This document shows positions 23,386-35,723 of a DNA stretch of 64,000 nucleotides, one piece after another. The stretch's first letter is position 1; each line of letters starts with the position of its first letter. Origin of the DNA: Casuarius casuarius (lineage: Eukaryota; Chordata; Aves; Casuariiformes; Casuariidae); the NCBI GenBank assembly GCA_003342895.1, contig PTFA01000042.1, positions 2,658,716 through 2,722,715 of the forward strand, read 5' to 3'. Below the pieces are notes generated by a model. The model ran no database searches, was not told the DNA's origin, and was given only the letters and a program-made list of their open reading frames with translations. A program made the position numbers and the translations under genes.

Positions 23386-26300
23386 AAAAACAAAGTTTTG
23401 CCAGTCCGTTTCTCCACATAGCTAGTGAATGCTGTTGGTCAACATATTTCCATGGGGCAGTTGCTATGACTGGGTATTCTGGCTTCAGGAACAGAAAAGG
23501 TCATTCTCCACTTTGGAAGGCAGGACGCTGTACTACAGTCTGTGTCAGACTGCAGTCCCTGCTATGGTGTTGGTACTATATCTGAAGTGTTCAGATATCA
23601 CAAAGACAGGGCCCAAAAGTCACAGGATAGGCTTGGAAGCAGATTTGGAGAGAAGCTTCTCTTTATGTCATACTCTATTACAATGCGAGGGGAAAAAATC
23701 TTTGGCCATTCTTGAAAAAATAATGATCTTTTATTCTTCGTAATGCAGTGTTTCCAGAGGAACACAAAACACTGTTACTTTTACAATAAGGTCACAAAAC
23801 TGAAATGATGTGTCAGCTACAGAACATTAAAGAAAGAAAAAGATCAAATAAAAACATGAGTTACAAGCTGCCTATACCTTAGAAAGAACAACTCATTCTG
23901 TTCAGAGTAGTGGCTCTGCATGCACCTCTCAGATAGTCCAGAAGGTTCCTGCCAAGGTGTAGCAACAGAGAAGGAGCCTTTGGTCATCTAACCTCTCCTT
24001 CCCTGCCCATCCCTGTCTTGCTGGTGTGCACTGTGTGGTACAATTTAACTGCTCCTGCAGTAGCTTGCACCTCCACAAGCACCTGGCATGATATCTTGCT
24101 GAAGTTTTTTATCCATTTTATTTATCCAATTTATCCATTTTATTTTTATTCTTCTCCACTCTATGCTCAAAAGACCTTGAGAGGAAAAGAAGCTTTATAT
24201 GAAAGATTTTTACAAAATGCATTTTACAAAGAATTTTACAAACTGCAGGTCAGATAATATTTCTGAAAGGGCCAACACTATGCTGGTGCTTGTGGGTCCA
24301 AGACAGATGCAAACAGTAACCTGTCAGTGGGTCTGACATGTAAAGAGTAAGTGTCAAAAAAGCTTAACAAATGAAGCCTCATGGCTATTTTTCATGCCAT
24401 TTTTGCACATTTATTTTCTTCCTGCAGATGAGGATCTGGCCTTTATAAAAGTTGCATTAGTGCATGACATTCTTGTATTGGGCTGCATTTAGCCTTACAA
24501 GGCAAGTAGCACACTCTTCAAAACACAAACGCAAACCAAACATTCCTCTGTAAAAAATGAATACATAAACAAGGAAAGCCCATTGCCGAATAGTCAGAAA
24601 AGCTTCCTGACGCACATCAGCACACACTGTCCGCCTGACAACCTGGACGTTCTCGTGCATGAGAACTGCATGCACGCTGTCATAATGCTGCTAATAACGA
24701 CTGCTATTTCATTTTCCCTGGCAATGCCAAAGTTCCCTGAGTTGGTGGAAGCCAAATCAGGTTATTTCCTGGGACCAAGAAAATCGCAACAGACTGTGCC
24801 TGTAAGTTTTTTCCCTCCTTCCTCCCTCGCCACCTTCCCCTTCCCCGTCTCCTCCCTCCCATGTGCTGTGTTTCTGCTGAACTGCACAGGCGTAAGCTCA
24901 GCTCCTGCCTGCTGAAACCTCTTATCACTTACCTCTCACCGAGCACTAACCTTCATAACTTGGAGGGGAGGGACAGGGCAGAATTACGCATCTCTTCGTA
25001 ACACCAAAAACTCCACAGCTCTGTCAGGGACCACGTCAGGATGTAACAAGCATCCAGCTTTTCCGACATGACATGCAGCTATACTAGCTACAGCCACACA
25101 AGGCTGGGAAGCGTAGAGCTATCCTTTTTTCATTAAGTGTATTTATAAACATACAGTACACAAGCATTTTTCCTTTCTTCACAGTGACGGATGATTATAT
25201 GTCTATGAAATGTTTTCATTTATTTGGCGCCAGAGTAATCAAAATCAGTTGAAACTGTGGCAATGAAGGGAAGGAAAACAAGTAGGCGTGGGATTGACTG
25301 TGCCTCTCGCTCCCCGGGCCATCCAAGGGTAGTAGCTGGCAAAAGTGCACCCCTTGCAGATGAACATCTTATTCAGCTGGTAATTGTTCCCAGTCATGCT
25401 CATGGCCTCTGTCCATTAAGGATGTAGCCCTGCATAACTTTAAAAGCAACTGACTCTGCTCTGGAAACACTGTGGGAGCTTCTGAGCCAGCATGTGCGTG
25501 ACTCTGCTTAGGCAGAAAAGAACTGGTCCCAAAAAACCTTTGTGAATGAAATTTTCATGCTTTCATGTCTGCCCCAGTGCAGATTCTGGGTCAGTCCTTG
25601 TGATCTCAAACATCCGGTTTAAACGGGTGTTTTCCACTACATATATGCAAAAATATTCCCATTATAAGCCTTAATGGCTCTGCCTAGGCAAGCAAAGGGG
25701 ATGAAGGTAGGGCAGGGGAGTTTAGGAGATTGTGTTGAACATGCAGATGTAAGAAAAAAAACACATCAAAATAAAAAAAAAACCCTCAAGTTTATCTGAT
25801 TGTCAGTTAAAAAAACCCCAACATTGTATGCTCATCTTTTAAAAGCCATATGGTAAAGATTTCAGTGGTGATGTCTCTGTTCGCATTTTCCCCCTCCTCC
25901 TTCCTCACATTTTCACAGTCAGCAAACAGTAAAGCTGGTCAAGTATCTGCAGATCAGACGTTCCCGCTCAAGTGAAAAGGTGGCATGTGCTATTGCTTCC
26001 CAAAGGAGCTTCCAGGGGCTTTCCCGACTTTCTTCAGTAGAAGATGACTTCCAAATACCCCTCCTCTGACAGGCTGTCAAGCCGGCCACTTGACATATCT
26101 GTGAATAACGTGCCGACAAACCACAGTCTTAATTTAGCGCCAAAGCCGCCCTGATTTGGCTGACATCAGAAACTACCGAAAGCAGGCTGGCTGGCAGCCG
26201 GGTGCAGGAGAGGCTGCGGGAGGTGCAGGCAGGCTGTCCAGCAGTGCCGAGCCCTGCAATCCCGGCTGCAGAGCAGGAGAGTGTGACAGGCACTAGGGCG

Positions 26301-26832
26301 TGTGGTGGGATCGTGACGGCTGGCAGGAGTCCCAGCATGGTTTTCAGAAATGCTTTGCTTTCCAACTCTTGCTCTTCTCCACCCCATCCCTCGGCCTGCT
26401 CTGCCTGACAGGGTCAGCTCCCGTGGTTGGTGGAGTTACTTTTGCATTGGGAGCGTTACAGCCCATTGCTGTCAAACTGACCTTGAGGACTTGCCTTGAG
26501 TGGTTCAAGGGGGCTGCAGGTGCTTCTCACCTCTGAAGTGTGCCTAGTTTCTAGTGGTCAAAAGTGAAAGCTAAACAGCGGCTTCAAAGACAACTTCATG
26601 GTCATTTGAATCACACGGGAGAAGCATAGAGGAGTTGGAAATTCATCGTTCTCCTACATTAAAATAAAGCAAAACAAAGCCAGCAATTCAACCACTGAGG
26701 TCAAAAGGGTTCGAGGAAAATACCCATTCTCTCACTCCCACTCAGCTTTTTTTACTAGGCCCTGTGAGGCAGCTTGAAAACACCCCCAGTTTCCTCCCCT
26801 CAAGACAGATTAATTCCTCTTCCTCTTCTCAT

Positions 26833-26849
26833 AAAAAAAAAAAAAAAAA
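26833..26849. repeat. Poly(A) tract, A17
   Basis: Uninterrupted A run between CTTCTCAT and TCCAAGCC. Confidence 0.9.
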
Positions 26850-27920
26850 TCCAAGCCCCAAAAAGCTGAACTGGCTCTTGTCTACCATGCTCACACCACA
26901 TTCTGCACTAGTAGAAGTCATCGACTGTTTCCATATTTTTTTATTAATAGACTAAAACCACATCCCTGAAAAGCAGCAACAACCCTGTGTTCACAGCCAT
27001 CCCTGCCAGTGTAATGGAAACAATCTTTCTGGACAGATCAGCAGCCCCGAGGCCATTCCCCAGACTAGACCCACTGTCTTTGCAGAGGGCATGTCTCCAA
27101 GCACAGCTCGATGGCTCCTCGGTAGGAAGACAGCCCTGCAAGCCACTCGGGGCCAGGGTCCCCCCAGGGTGACTGTGTGAGGCGGAAGCAGGCAGGCTGA
27201 AAAGTATGCCATATATGAACATGCCTGCTCTCAAAACCCCTCTTGAAAATGATGTTTTTAAAAGAGAGAGAGAAAACAAAAAAAGAAGAGAAAATAAATG
27301 ACTTTGAAACCAGTTGTCTTCTTACTTCAGGAAAATTTGATGAACAATCTTATTTTCCAGGTAAAAGATACTTCCCCAGAACACATTCTGTCATCTAACT
27401 GTGGCCAATGCACTGTTTCAGGCTGATTTTGTGGATTGTGCTGCTCAGAGAAACCTGTCACAACAGCTGGCGAACACACTGCTGTTTTGCCGGCCATTTG
27501 AAAAGATGGCTAAATAACACAGGATAATTTATATGGAGGGACTTTTTCAGCACCTGATATTATTGGCTAGTAAGACAGATGACCATTTGCAGAGAATTGA
27601 CTACACTTCCTCTCCAAGGATATATTAGCCAGCATATGTAGTCCAGAGGCTCCAACCCACTCTCTTTTTCCTTCTGATAGATTGCTTTTTGGCAGACAAG
27701 TAGGAGTATTGACTTCTGAGGACTCCAACCACTGTCCTCAAAGCTTTCAGAAACTTTTCAGGGTGACAAAGCTGTAGGAGCCAGGACATAAAAGCAGTTT
27801 CTTTATTGAGTACATTTGCTGACTATCTTGTCAGCTTACAAGGTTCAGCTGTTTGCAGATCTCTGTACAAAAGCAGAGAAAATGAATGTTACCCATCTGG
27901 TGGTAACTTGTAAGTAAATT

Positions 27921-27950
27921 ATCTATCTGTCTATGTATCTATCTATCTGT
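27921..27950 (+). repeat. ATCT/GTCT tetranucleotide microsatellite
   Basis: ATCTATCTGTCTATGTATCT and further ATCT units. Confidence 0.9.
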
Positions 27951-29799
27951 CAATAATTGGTTAACTTAAGTTGCCCAAGACCTAAAAAAGAGTTTCAGGT
28001 TGTCTATTGCACAGCCAAATATAGTACCTGGTTGGTTAACAAGGATTTAAAATATGAATGAGTCTTCATGTATGCATGTGTGAAAGAGAGAGTGAAAGTA
28101 AGGGTGAAAAACCAGGCAGACTCCTAAATCTGTCAAAATATAGTATGATCTTCTCAACACATTTAACAGACCACTTGACAGTGGACTGCCAAGTATGTTC
28201 ATATGTTTACAGATATACATTCAACTTATTTACATTCCTTTAAATCCCTTCTCCAACTAAATAGAGAAGAAATAAAAAAGACCACAACAGTAAGAATTAA
28301 TACATGGGAAAGAAAATTCATCTGGAGAGTCTGGCACTCGAAGCAGTAAGATTTCACTCTTTTGACCAGTACATATCAAAGCACAGCAACATCTGTTTCA
28401 TTATCCCCACCCTGGAGCTGGAGCGGTTGCTGAGGAGAAGTCCCCCTGCGTGGCTAACAATGGGACCCAGCTCTCCGGACCTCTGTGCCAAGGCCCTCTC
28501 CGCTTCCCCCATGATTACCCAGGCTCTCTTGCCTGCCAGGAGCTGGAGACCTACCGAGGTAAGCGGCATTTATTCCTAGGCACTTGGGGAAGAGGAAGCT
28601 GACAAAAAACTGCGCAACTTTTACCGCAGAGTTCAAAGATTCAAGGACTAGACTGCAGGCAGCAAGCATACAGCACACTGCACGCAGCTTGGTTTGAATA
28701 TCATTAAAAACTTGCGCTCTCTGCTTCTGCGTTTTACTCTGCTCTGTATTTCCTTACATGGCTATTGAACAGGCCAGCTCTCAACCAGCCTGTATCCCCT
28801 GGAGCCCTCAGTGAATTTTGGGTCAGACCCAAAAGGATGCCTATACGTACAAGACAATGATTAAAATATAGGGGTTTGCATCTCATCGGCATTTGCTACC
28901 AGACCGACAGAACACAGTGCTTGCTGTGTTGGCTTGCAAGGCTTTAGCCCTCACTGCCTTGGTTCCTCCACAGCTTAGATACGAGCAGCACGATGTTTCT
29001 GCTCTGTACAGGAAATACACTTGTATTCACCTGGAAAGCGCTAGAGGTGTCAAGTAATACCTGTCAAGTAATTAATTTTAAATGGTATATACATAATGTT
29101 TACAGCAGAGGAAAATACTGTGGGGGCAGAATTAACTGCAAAGAGTTATCACAGTTCTATTGGCAGTATAACAAATTATGCCAGCTAAGGAGCTGTTTTG
29201 ATACATTTCTTCCGCAGTGCACAAAAGAGCTGTAAAGTCAGGTTAAAAGCACACAGAATACCCTTTAGAGTTAAAGTATTTAATTAAAACCTGCACTTAT
29301 AAGGATTTAATTAAAACTGGCTGCCAATACAGTCCATCAGTATTATGGACATGAATTACTTCTCCAAAAGCGACCTCTTCCTTACCCTGCCTCTCATGTT
29401 GGGGTACGGAGAGATGTATTGGGGACCAAGCACTTCTGTGGTTTGGAAAATCTTAACATTTACAGGTAATTGTGTGGATATCAGAGACAAACAGCTCCTA
29501 ACCTGATGGTCAACATTTATGTCTGAGGGAATGCGAATATGGTCAGTATAAATTTCAAGAAACTGTGAAGCAGGATAAGGATGGAATTTGAGTCAGGACT
29601 TCAAACTGCCTTGTCCTGTTGACCTGATCAGATATTTAATGTTATTTGAACGTAGCTATTTTGACTTAATCTCATTCTCACAGTGGCTCTCAGGAAGAGA
29701 GCATTACTGAATGAGAACACCACCTGCAACACCGCCTGCTCTCAGGCCACGGAAGGCATGGTGTCCAAAGGATGTAGCAGAGAACACACAATAATCTTA

Positions 29800-29990
29800 A
29801 CACCTAATCCTTGCATGTGACTTTGAGTGTTTTACAAATTTTAACTGATTAACTAAGCCTCTCTACATCCTTGTCAGATATGTAAAAACTATTCCACCTA
29901 GAGAAAAAGAAGTGATTTGCTAAAGGCCAGAGGGAAATTCATGTTTGAACTCTTTAAGCAATTACAGGAATGAAGCCAGCCTCCTAAGTG
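29800..29990 (+). repeat. MIR-like CORE-SINE relic
   Basis: The order of blocks matches the MIR-type core and tail: a GTTTTACAAATTTTAACTGAT-like block, CATCCTTGTCAGATATG, then AAGTGATTTGCTAAAGGCCA and a GAACTC block. Divergence is high, as expected for a repeat older than the bird-mammal split. Confidence 0.55.
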
Positions 29991-30035
29991 CCCAAGTCAC
30001 TTTGAAAATGGGCATTTGAAAATTTTCTTTTAGAT
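29975..30035 (+). repeat. Fragment of an ACTTAGG-type palindromic repeat
   Basis: CCTCCTAAGTGCCCAAGTCA followed by CTTTGAAAATGGGCATTTGAAAATT matches the amniote repeat built from CCTAAGTGCCTAAGTCACTT and TTTTGAAAATGGG blocks. It abuts the MIR-like relic on its left. Confidence 0.45.
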
Positions 30036-32336
30036 GCACGGAGCTCCTGGGAAACCATGGACTTCTTTCATAATGAAACTTTACAAAAACTGTCACCAGT
30101 GTAGGATAGTCACTGCTGAAATAGTGTTAAAGAAGATAATTTTTTTGAACAGTTATTTTGCTTTTATCCTATGACAGCCATCACATTGCACTTAAATTGC
30201 AGGCAGAAAGTACTATTGCTGAAAAACACTCCTGTTTCCCTACAATTATAAGCTACAAATATTCTCTTTTTATACTTCTGTAACCTAGAAAAGTCCCTGC
30301 TCAATCACCAGTGCAGCCTTATGAGTTTAGTCTGCACATCATCTGGAATAAAACCAGTGTAAGACAGCAGTAAATACAGATCTGTTGATGTTTCAACATA
30401 CAGACAGAGGAAAAACTACACTTTTAGTATGTGCTTTCACTACTGACCTTGCAGGTCATACCCGGTTATTTTTTCACACTGACAAAACACTGGAAAGCCA
30501 GAAGGTTTTAGGCTTTTCAGGGCAGAATCAACTAAAAAGAGTGTATCATTTGATGAGAGCACCTGCCCTTCCTGCTTGGTAAATGATCACCCACCTTCAT
30601 CCTTTGCGAACACTTCCCCTCATGGTGGTGGAGGCCAGGGCCATCACCTCACAGCCATAGCTGTGGAGTCTCCTTATTAGTAGTAAGAGCTGTTGCACCA
30701 AGTCTGTCTCCTAAAGCAAGCACTTGACTGTTGTAGACCTAGAAGTAGTTTGTTTTTAAATGACTGTGACTTTTGTTATTAATTTATGGACTTTTCCATA
30801 TATTGGCCCAGTCATTCCGGTTCTCTCAGACCATTTGTTTTTGCTTGAATCTCTGGCTGGACTTAAAATCTGAGCAGCACCAAATGCCTCATGTTTTTTT
30901 CCCCAGAAGTTGCAGTGCTTGACAAAATAAAAGACTTTTGCTGAGCTTTGTAAAAGAGGAAAGAGGAAAGTGCTGAAGAGGGGAGGGAAGGCCTCAGTTT
31001 AGGAACCCCCCACACACATCCCTTGGAGCTGCCACATGTCTGGGTGATAGAGACATCCCAGGGACTGAGGACACTCCTGCAAGCAGCACCTCTCCAGCTA
31101 ATCTTGGGTTTGAAGCTGGTGCTTGTACTTCTCTTATAATAGAGCTGCTTTGGAGTCCAGGTGCAGATACAAACCTTTGGCCTTGGTCTGATGAAAGGGC
31201 TTGCTTGACCCCAGGCAAGGAAAAGTCCTTCGACTGAGTCAGGCTCTGTGCCACCATTCCTTACTGGCCCTGAAAATAAGAAGCTATTCCATAATGTCTG
31301 CTTTACTATGCATTCAGCAATGCCTCTGTTGCTGATGACATCTTTCCCCCAGCTGTGCCATCCGGTTTCCTATCATTCCTCCAGTGCAGATCCCAGATCT
31401 TCCCCAGCTCTCCGTCTTTCCTACTCCCCCATCACCAGTTTTTCTCTTTACGTCCCCTAGGTTTCCTCACCTTCACAGCACTTTGTCTTTTGTCCCCAGT
31501 CTCCATACCCTCAGCTTCCTCTCACGTGCTGTATGGTCCCCTTCTCTGGCTGGGGCTATACCAGAGCCTGTGGCTCTTGGGCACACTGCATAGGCATGCT
31601 GGCTGGCCAGCCTCTGCCTCTCAGGACAGATAAGGCTGAGCTCTACCTGCCATTTCTTTGCAGAATCTAATAATCTGTGGTACTTCTACTTACTATCAAA
31701 GTTTTGGCTGAAAGTGGCTAACCCTCCCTCATGTGGCTGGACAACCATGGTTACCTTAGGAAAGCAACCTAAAAATGTAAAGTGTTCATCTCAGATACTT
31801 GTTTATTTTGGTGTTCACCATAGTACTAACAAAGAAGGATGAAAATACACTACGATCTTTGACAAAGAACATCGTCATGAACATGAACATGAGAAAAAAA
31901 CTTTTTTTTCTGCTTCGTGGTCTACATGTTCTAGTCAAGAATCATGAAATTCATCTGTTTGAACATGGGCATGGCATGTCATTTGAGGTGCTCTAACATA
32001 CCTGTTTGGCCTCTAGCCACTTCTCCAGAGAAGGCCCCATGGGTTCTGCAGTATCAAGGACAAAAGGGTCAAGGCCTGTAGTTAAATGTGCCTTTTTGTT
32101 CCCTGGCCACTGGAATAGAGCAGGACACCCCCAAGCCACCCAGCACTCCCAAAAGCCATTTTCTGGGCCTGCATTATAATTCATCATGCTCTTCTCCAGA
32201 CTGGGGAGATTTCCCACTCATATCGATGGAAAGGCTGTGCACAACCCAAAGGAAACTAGCATTCAGTTGCCATCATTACTATGTATTTGGTGCTATACTT
32301 TTGCATCCGGTATGAACTTGTGGCAAAATAATCTTT

Positions 32337-32375
32337 ACTTTAATAAACTTTAAATTAAACTTTAATAAACTTTAA
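32337..32375 (+). repeat. 17-bp direct repeat, 22-bp period
   Basis: ACTTTAATAAACTTTAA occurs at 32337-32353 and 32359-32375. Confidence 0.9.
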
Positions 32376-33173
32376 TTCTTTACTTTTTTGACCTTTTTTG
32401 TATTTCTTCTTTTACCATTCTTCTCTTTCTTACTTTGAGACTACTTTCCCACCCTGGTGGATCTCCTATTTCCTTTTCTGTGAAATTTCTCTTTTCTTAT
32501 CAACTCCCACCCTGCTTGCACCAAACTCTAGTGGTAGCACGTCTGCTAGGATGAAAAGCAGTGAATAAGTCTGTGAGGTCCTCTGAAATATCACCGTTTG
32601 AGTGAGCACTGCAGAGAGATTACAGGACGGGCAACTTTATACTTTCCTGAGGCTTTGGTTCACATTATCCGCAAATTCCAGACAACCTCGTTATACTGTA
32701 CTTTGCCTTTGAAAGATCTGTTCTGCAACCAGAAAGCTATTTACATAAAAAAGAAGGGTTATCTTCTACAAAGTGTAGCTGTATCATTTATATACCAACA
32801 CACGCTGAGTGTGCTAGATAGGGGCCAGAAACCACGTATCTGAAATCTCTGCAGCAGAGGAGTATTCCCTCCTGTGTGCCTGTTCCAGGAGTGAACTCTT
32901 GCTTGTGGAATTTGTTTCCTCTAAGAGTTCACCAGAGCTAGCCTTTGGGGGTCCAGAGGGCACCGTGTCAAGGAGGCTTGCTTAGGCAAGTCTCTGGATT
33001 TGGCTTCACGTATTGTTACAGGGAGACACACAAAATCAAAAAAAGAAAGGCAGTTGTCGGGCCAAAGTGGAAGTGGCTGGGTGTTATTCACTTGAATTGC
33101 CAGTGCATATTTTTAAATACAGAGAAGTGCCCAGAAATGGTCTCTTCTGTGAAACATAAATATTCTAACTTTT

Positions 33174-33283
33174 TATATATGTGAGTATATATATACACAT
33201 GTATATATATACACATGTGTATATATATATATACACACATACATGTGTATGTATGTATGTATGTTTATATGTATATGTATATG
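33174..33283. repeat. Compound TA/CA/TGTA microsatellite
   Basis: Alternating TATATA, CACATG and GTAT blocks over about 110 bp; purine-pyrimidine alternation is nearly continuous. Confidence 0.95.
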
Positions 33284-34014
33284 CTCTCCTGTTCCCTGCC
33301 TACCTCCTCTGAAAATGACTAAGAGAGGTTGGAAAGAGAGATCATTTACATATACTGCTGGTCAGTTCACGCTAATTGATACAAATCTCCAAGCAGCACC
33401 AGATCTGTTGTACAGAGAAGTGTGCTCTGTCCTCTGAGTCACCTCTTGGTTCTCAGCACCAGCTTCATGACTTGTGGTCTGATGTTTTTCTCTCTCTTCC
33501 AATACCTTTGCATTTTCAACATGTACCTCTCCTTGAGCCCATGCCCTCCGTGTTCCCAGCATGTCAGTCTGTTTCCTGTCTCTGGCAGATGTCTTCGTTG
33601 TTCTCTGGGCCATATCCTCCTTTTTGTGTTGCTAGGACCCCCTTTATGGTTGGCCATACTTCACAGGACCCTCTTTGCCCAAACTCTGCCTTCACTGTTG
33701 GGGTAATTTCTTTCTCTGTTCTTAGGCTGAGAGGAGCATATTCAGCATAAATTCAGTTATACTCAAATCAACAGAACTGTGGTAAGTTATAGCACCAGCT
33801 CATCTGCTTCTTCTCTGTTTGCAGGTTCATTTTCAGTGTGCGTGTTCCCCTTCTTTGCCTCAAGCTTTTCTTCCAACCCATTTACTTGTACAACAGTATG
33901 ACCCAGCATCCTCAGGAGCAATCTGGGGCCCAATGCCTACACAAAGAGAAAAAAGGCAGAACCTGTACTGTAGCCATACAAGATAAATGAAAAGGGAGAT
34001 AAAAGGAAGCACTC

Positions 34015-34105
34015 ACCTCCATTTAACAGAGGGAACAGAAGCAAAAAGAGAGGAAATGACTTATCCCAGCCTGAATGGGAAGCAGTCTGACAGGACTTTT
34101 TGCAA
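34015..34105 (+). repeat. MIR-like CORE-SINE relic
   Basis: CCATTTAACAGAGGGAACAG followed by AGAGGAAATGACTTATCCCA and GGGAAGCAGT reproduces the MIR 3' region (counterparts: fourfold T before ACAGATG, GAGGTTAAGTGACTTGCCC). Short and diverged. Confidence 0.55.
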
Positions 34106-35621
34106 ACTGGCAGTGAAGCAGACAGCTGAGCGTGTTGCTGGACTTCCTGTTTCCACCTAAAGCTTGGACAGACTCCCCAAGTTACCATGTGGTGCATCAA
34201 CTCCATCCAGCCCACGTGTTTGGACCAAAAGGTTCCCCATCAGACGTGTTCTTCTTATCTTAGCCTTCTGCTACTGTGCTTCGTATGTGAACAGAGTTTG
34301 TGCAGCCTGTCACTTTCTGTGTCCCTGTTGAAAGAGTTGAGATGCAAACATAAACACAATAAAGGTCAGAATTTCACAACCAAACTCTACCAAAGAAGAA
34401 AGTATTGTTAGAAAGCAGGATGTTTATACAGATATTTACATAGTCATGATGCAAATGACCTTGAGAATTTTGCTTAAGGAAATTACAAATTTCTAGTATG
34501 GATTAAAGCAGCACAGCATTCGGGGGAAAAGGAAAAGAACAATAGGGTAGATATGATTCTTTTTAACTAACTGCAATTGCAAGTGTATCCAGGAAACCAC
34601 CTCTGCGAAAATGCTGTGAATATTTGCAGGACAAATCCATTCTAATGGCAGAGGTAATGCTTTCCTGAATCACTTCTGGAAAGGTAAAGAGCCACCCTGG
34701 CTCACATCTGAGCAACATCTTGAGCAGAGCTAGGATTCTGCTCCACATGAGCTACAGCAACAGTAATCTGTTTTTAATCTGGTCTCCATCGCACTAATTG
34801 AACGTGCAGGAATCTATTACAATTCACTAGAGAAAGGTCTGCAAGGATCTCTACCTCCTCTTTCTGCTGCCCCCTCCGCACATGTGGATATGTCTAGCTT
34901 CAGCTCAAAACTTTAAGGCTAGTCCTGCCTCTACAATAGGCCAAAACTGAACCCTTCTCCCATCCCCCAACTTTATCTAGGACTATATATAGATCTATTT
35001 CTAAAGTGAGGACTTCTTGCCTCAAAGAAGCTTAGGAACTTCTATGGTGGTCTAATAGCAGCACCTAAATAAAATAGTTGTTGACCATGATCTATGGGGA
35101 ATACATTTGACTTGTGCAGCATGGTGCCTCATTCCTCAGATCAGCAGGGACATGAAGACTGGATGCTCTGCACCTGAGAGCAGAGGTGCTTCATCAGTCA
35201 CCCTTCGAGATGACTCAGTTTGGTAACTAGCCAGACCTTCCCCATCAAACACACCACATTCATGAGGCAAGTTCTCAAGAGAAATAAGAGAGGAAGAAAT
35301 GGGAAGCAGCTGTACGAGGTGAACTGAAACTGTAAGGATGAGAGAAGGAATGAAAAGGAAGACTGAAATCTTTGTGGCTTCTACTTCCATTAGAAGTGGT
35401 GTGGTCTAGACAAATTTTCTTCTCCTGTACCTCCAGAGTTATACAAGCTGATGAAGCCAACGGAATAGGGCTGACTTTTCATATGACATTTTTATATAGC
35501 AGTTCTCATACCAAATATTACAAACTTCTTTGACTGAGGGAAATAGGTGGGAGAATCCCTTTCCTTGTGTCCATTCCTCTTCTTCAGTTAAATTTAACTG
35601 GTACTGATGTTAACGTTTCAG

Positions 35622-35723
35622 ATGCACTTCTGACCACGGAGCCAGCTGCTACAGTGCCACCAGCCCAGCCTCCCAGGAACCAGCACAGGGAGGACTGGGA
35701 CGTGATTAAGGAGGCCATTCTGG
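35622..35723 (+). other. Candidate exon (unverified), 102 nt
   Basis: Seen: a possible branch site (TACTGAT) and GTTTCAG before 35622, then an open phase-1 segment of 34 codons (reading ALLTTEPAATVPPAQPP, then RNQHREDWDVIKEAIL) and a TGG|GTGGGT donor after 35723. Both ends are phase 1 and the length is a multiple of three, as in a cassette exon. The pyrimidine tract is weak, I do not recognise the peptide, and no partner exon is seen, so this may be chance. Confidence 0.15.

Larger units (their letters stand above)
23386..35600. other. Gene-free upstream region, block 2
   Basis: Non-coding as far as I can see. It contains an A17 tract (26833-26849), an ATCT/GTCT tetranucleotide run (27921-27950), a MIR-like relic (about 29800-29990) joined to a palindromic-repeat fragment (29975-30035), a 22-bp-period direct repeat (32337-32375), a TA/CA/TGTA microsatellite (33174-33283) and a second MIR-like relic (34015-34105). 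A GC-richer patch at 26190-26330 and another at 28400-28570 have no recognisable coding content. Confidence 0.6.

Noticed and set aside
28528..28560. Plus-strand exon ending at CCGAG|GTAAGC
   Set aside because: The donor is good, but the possible acceptors give no sensible reading frame and the translation resembles nothing.
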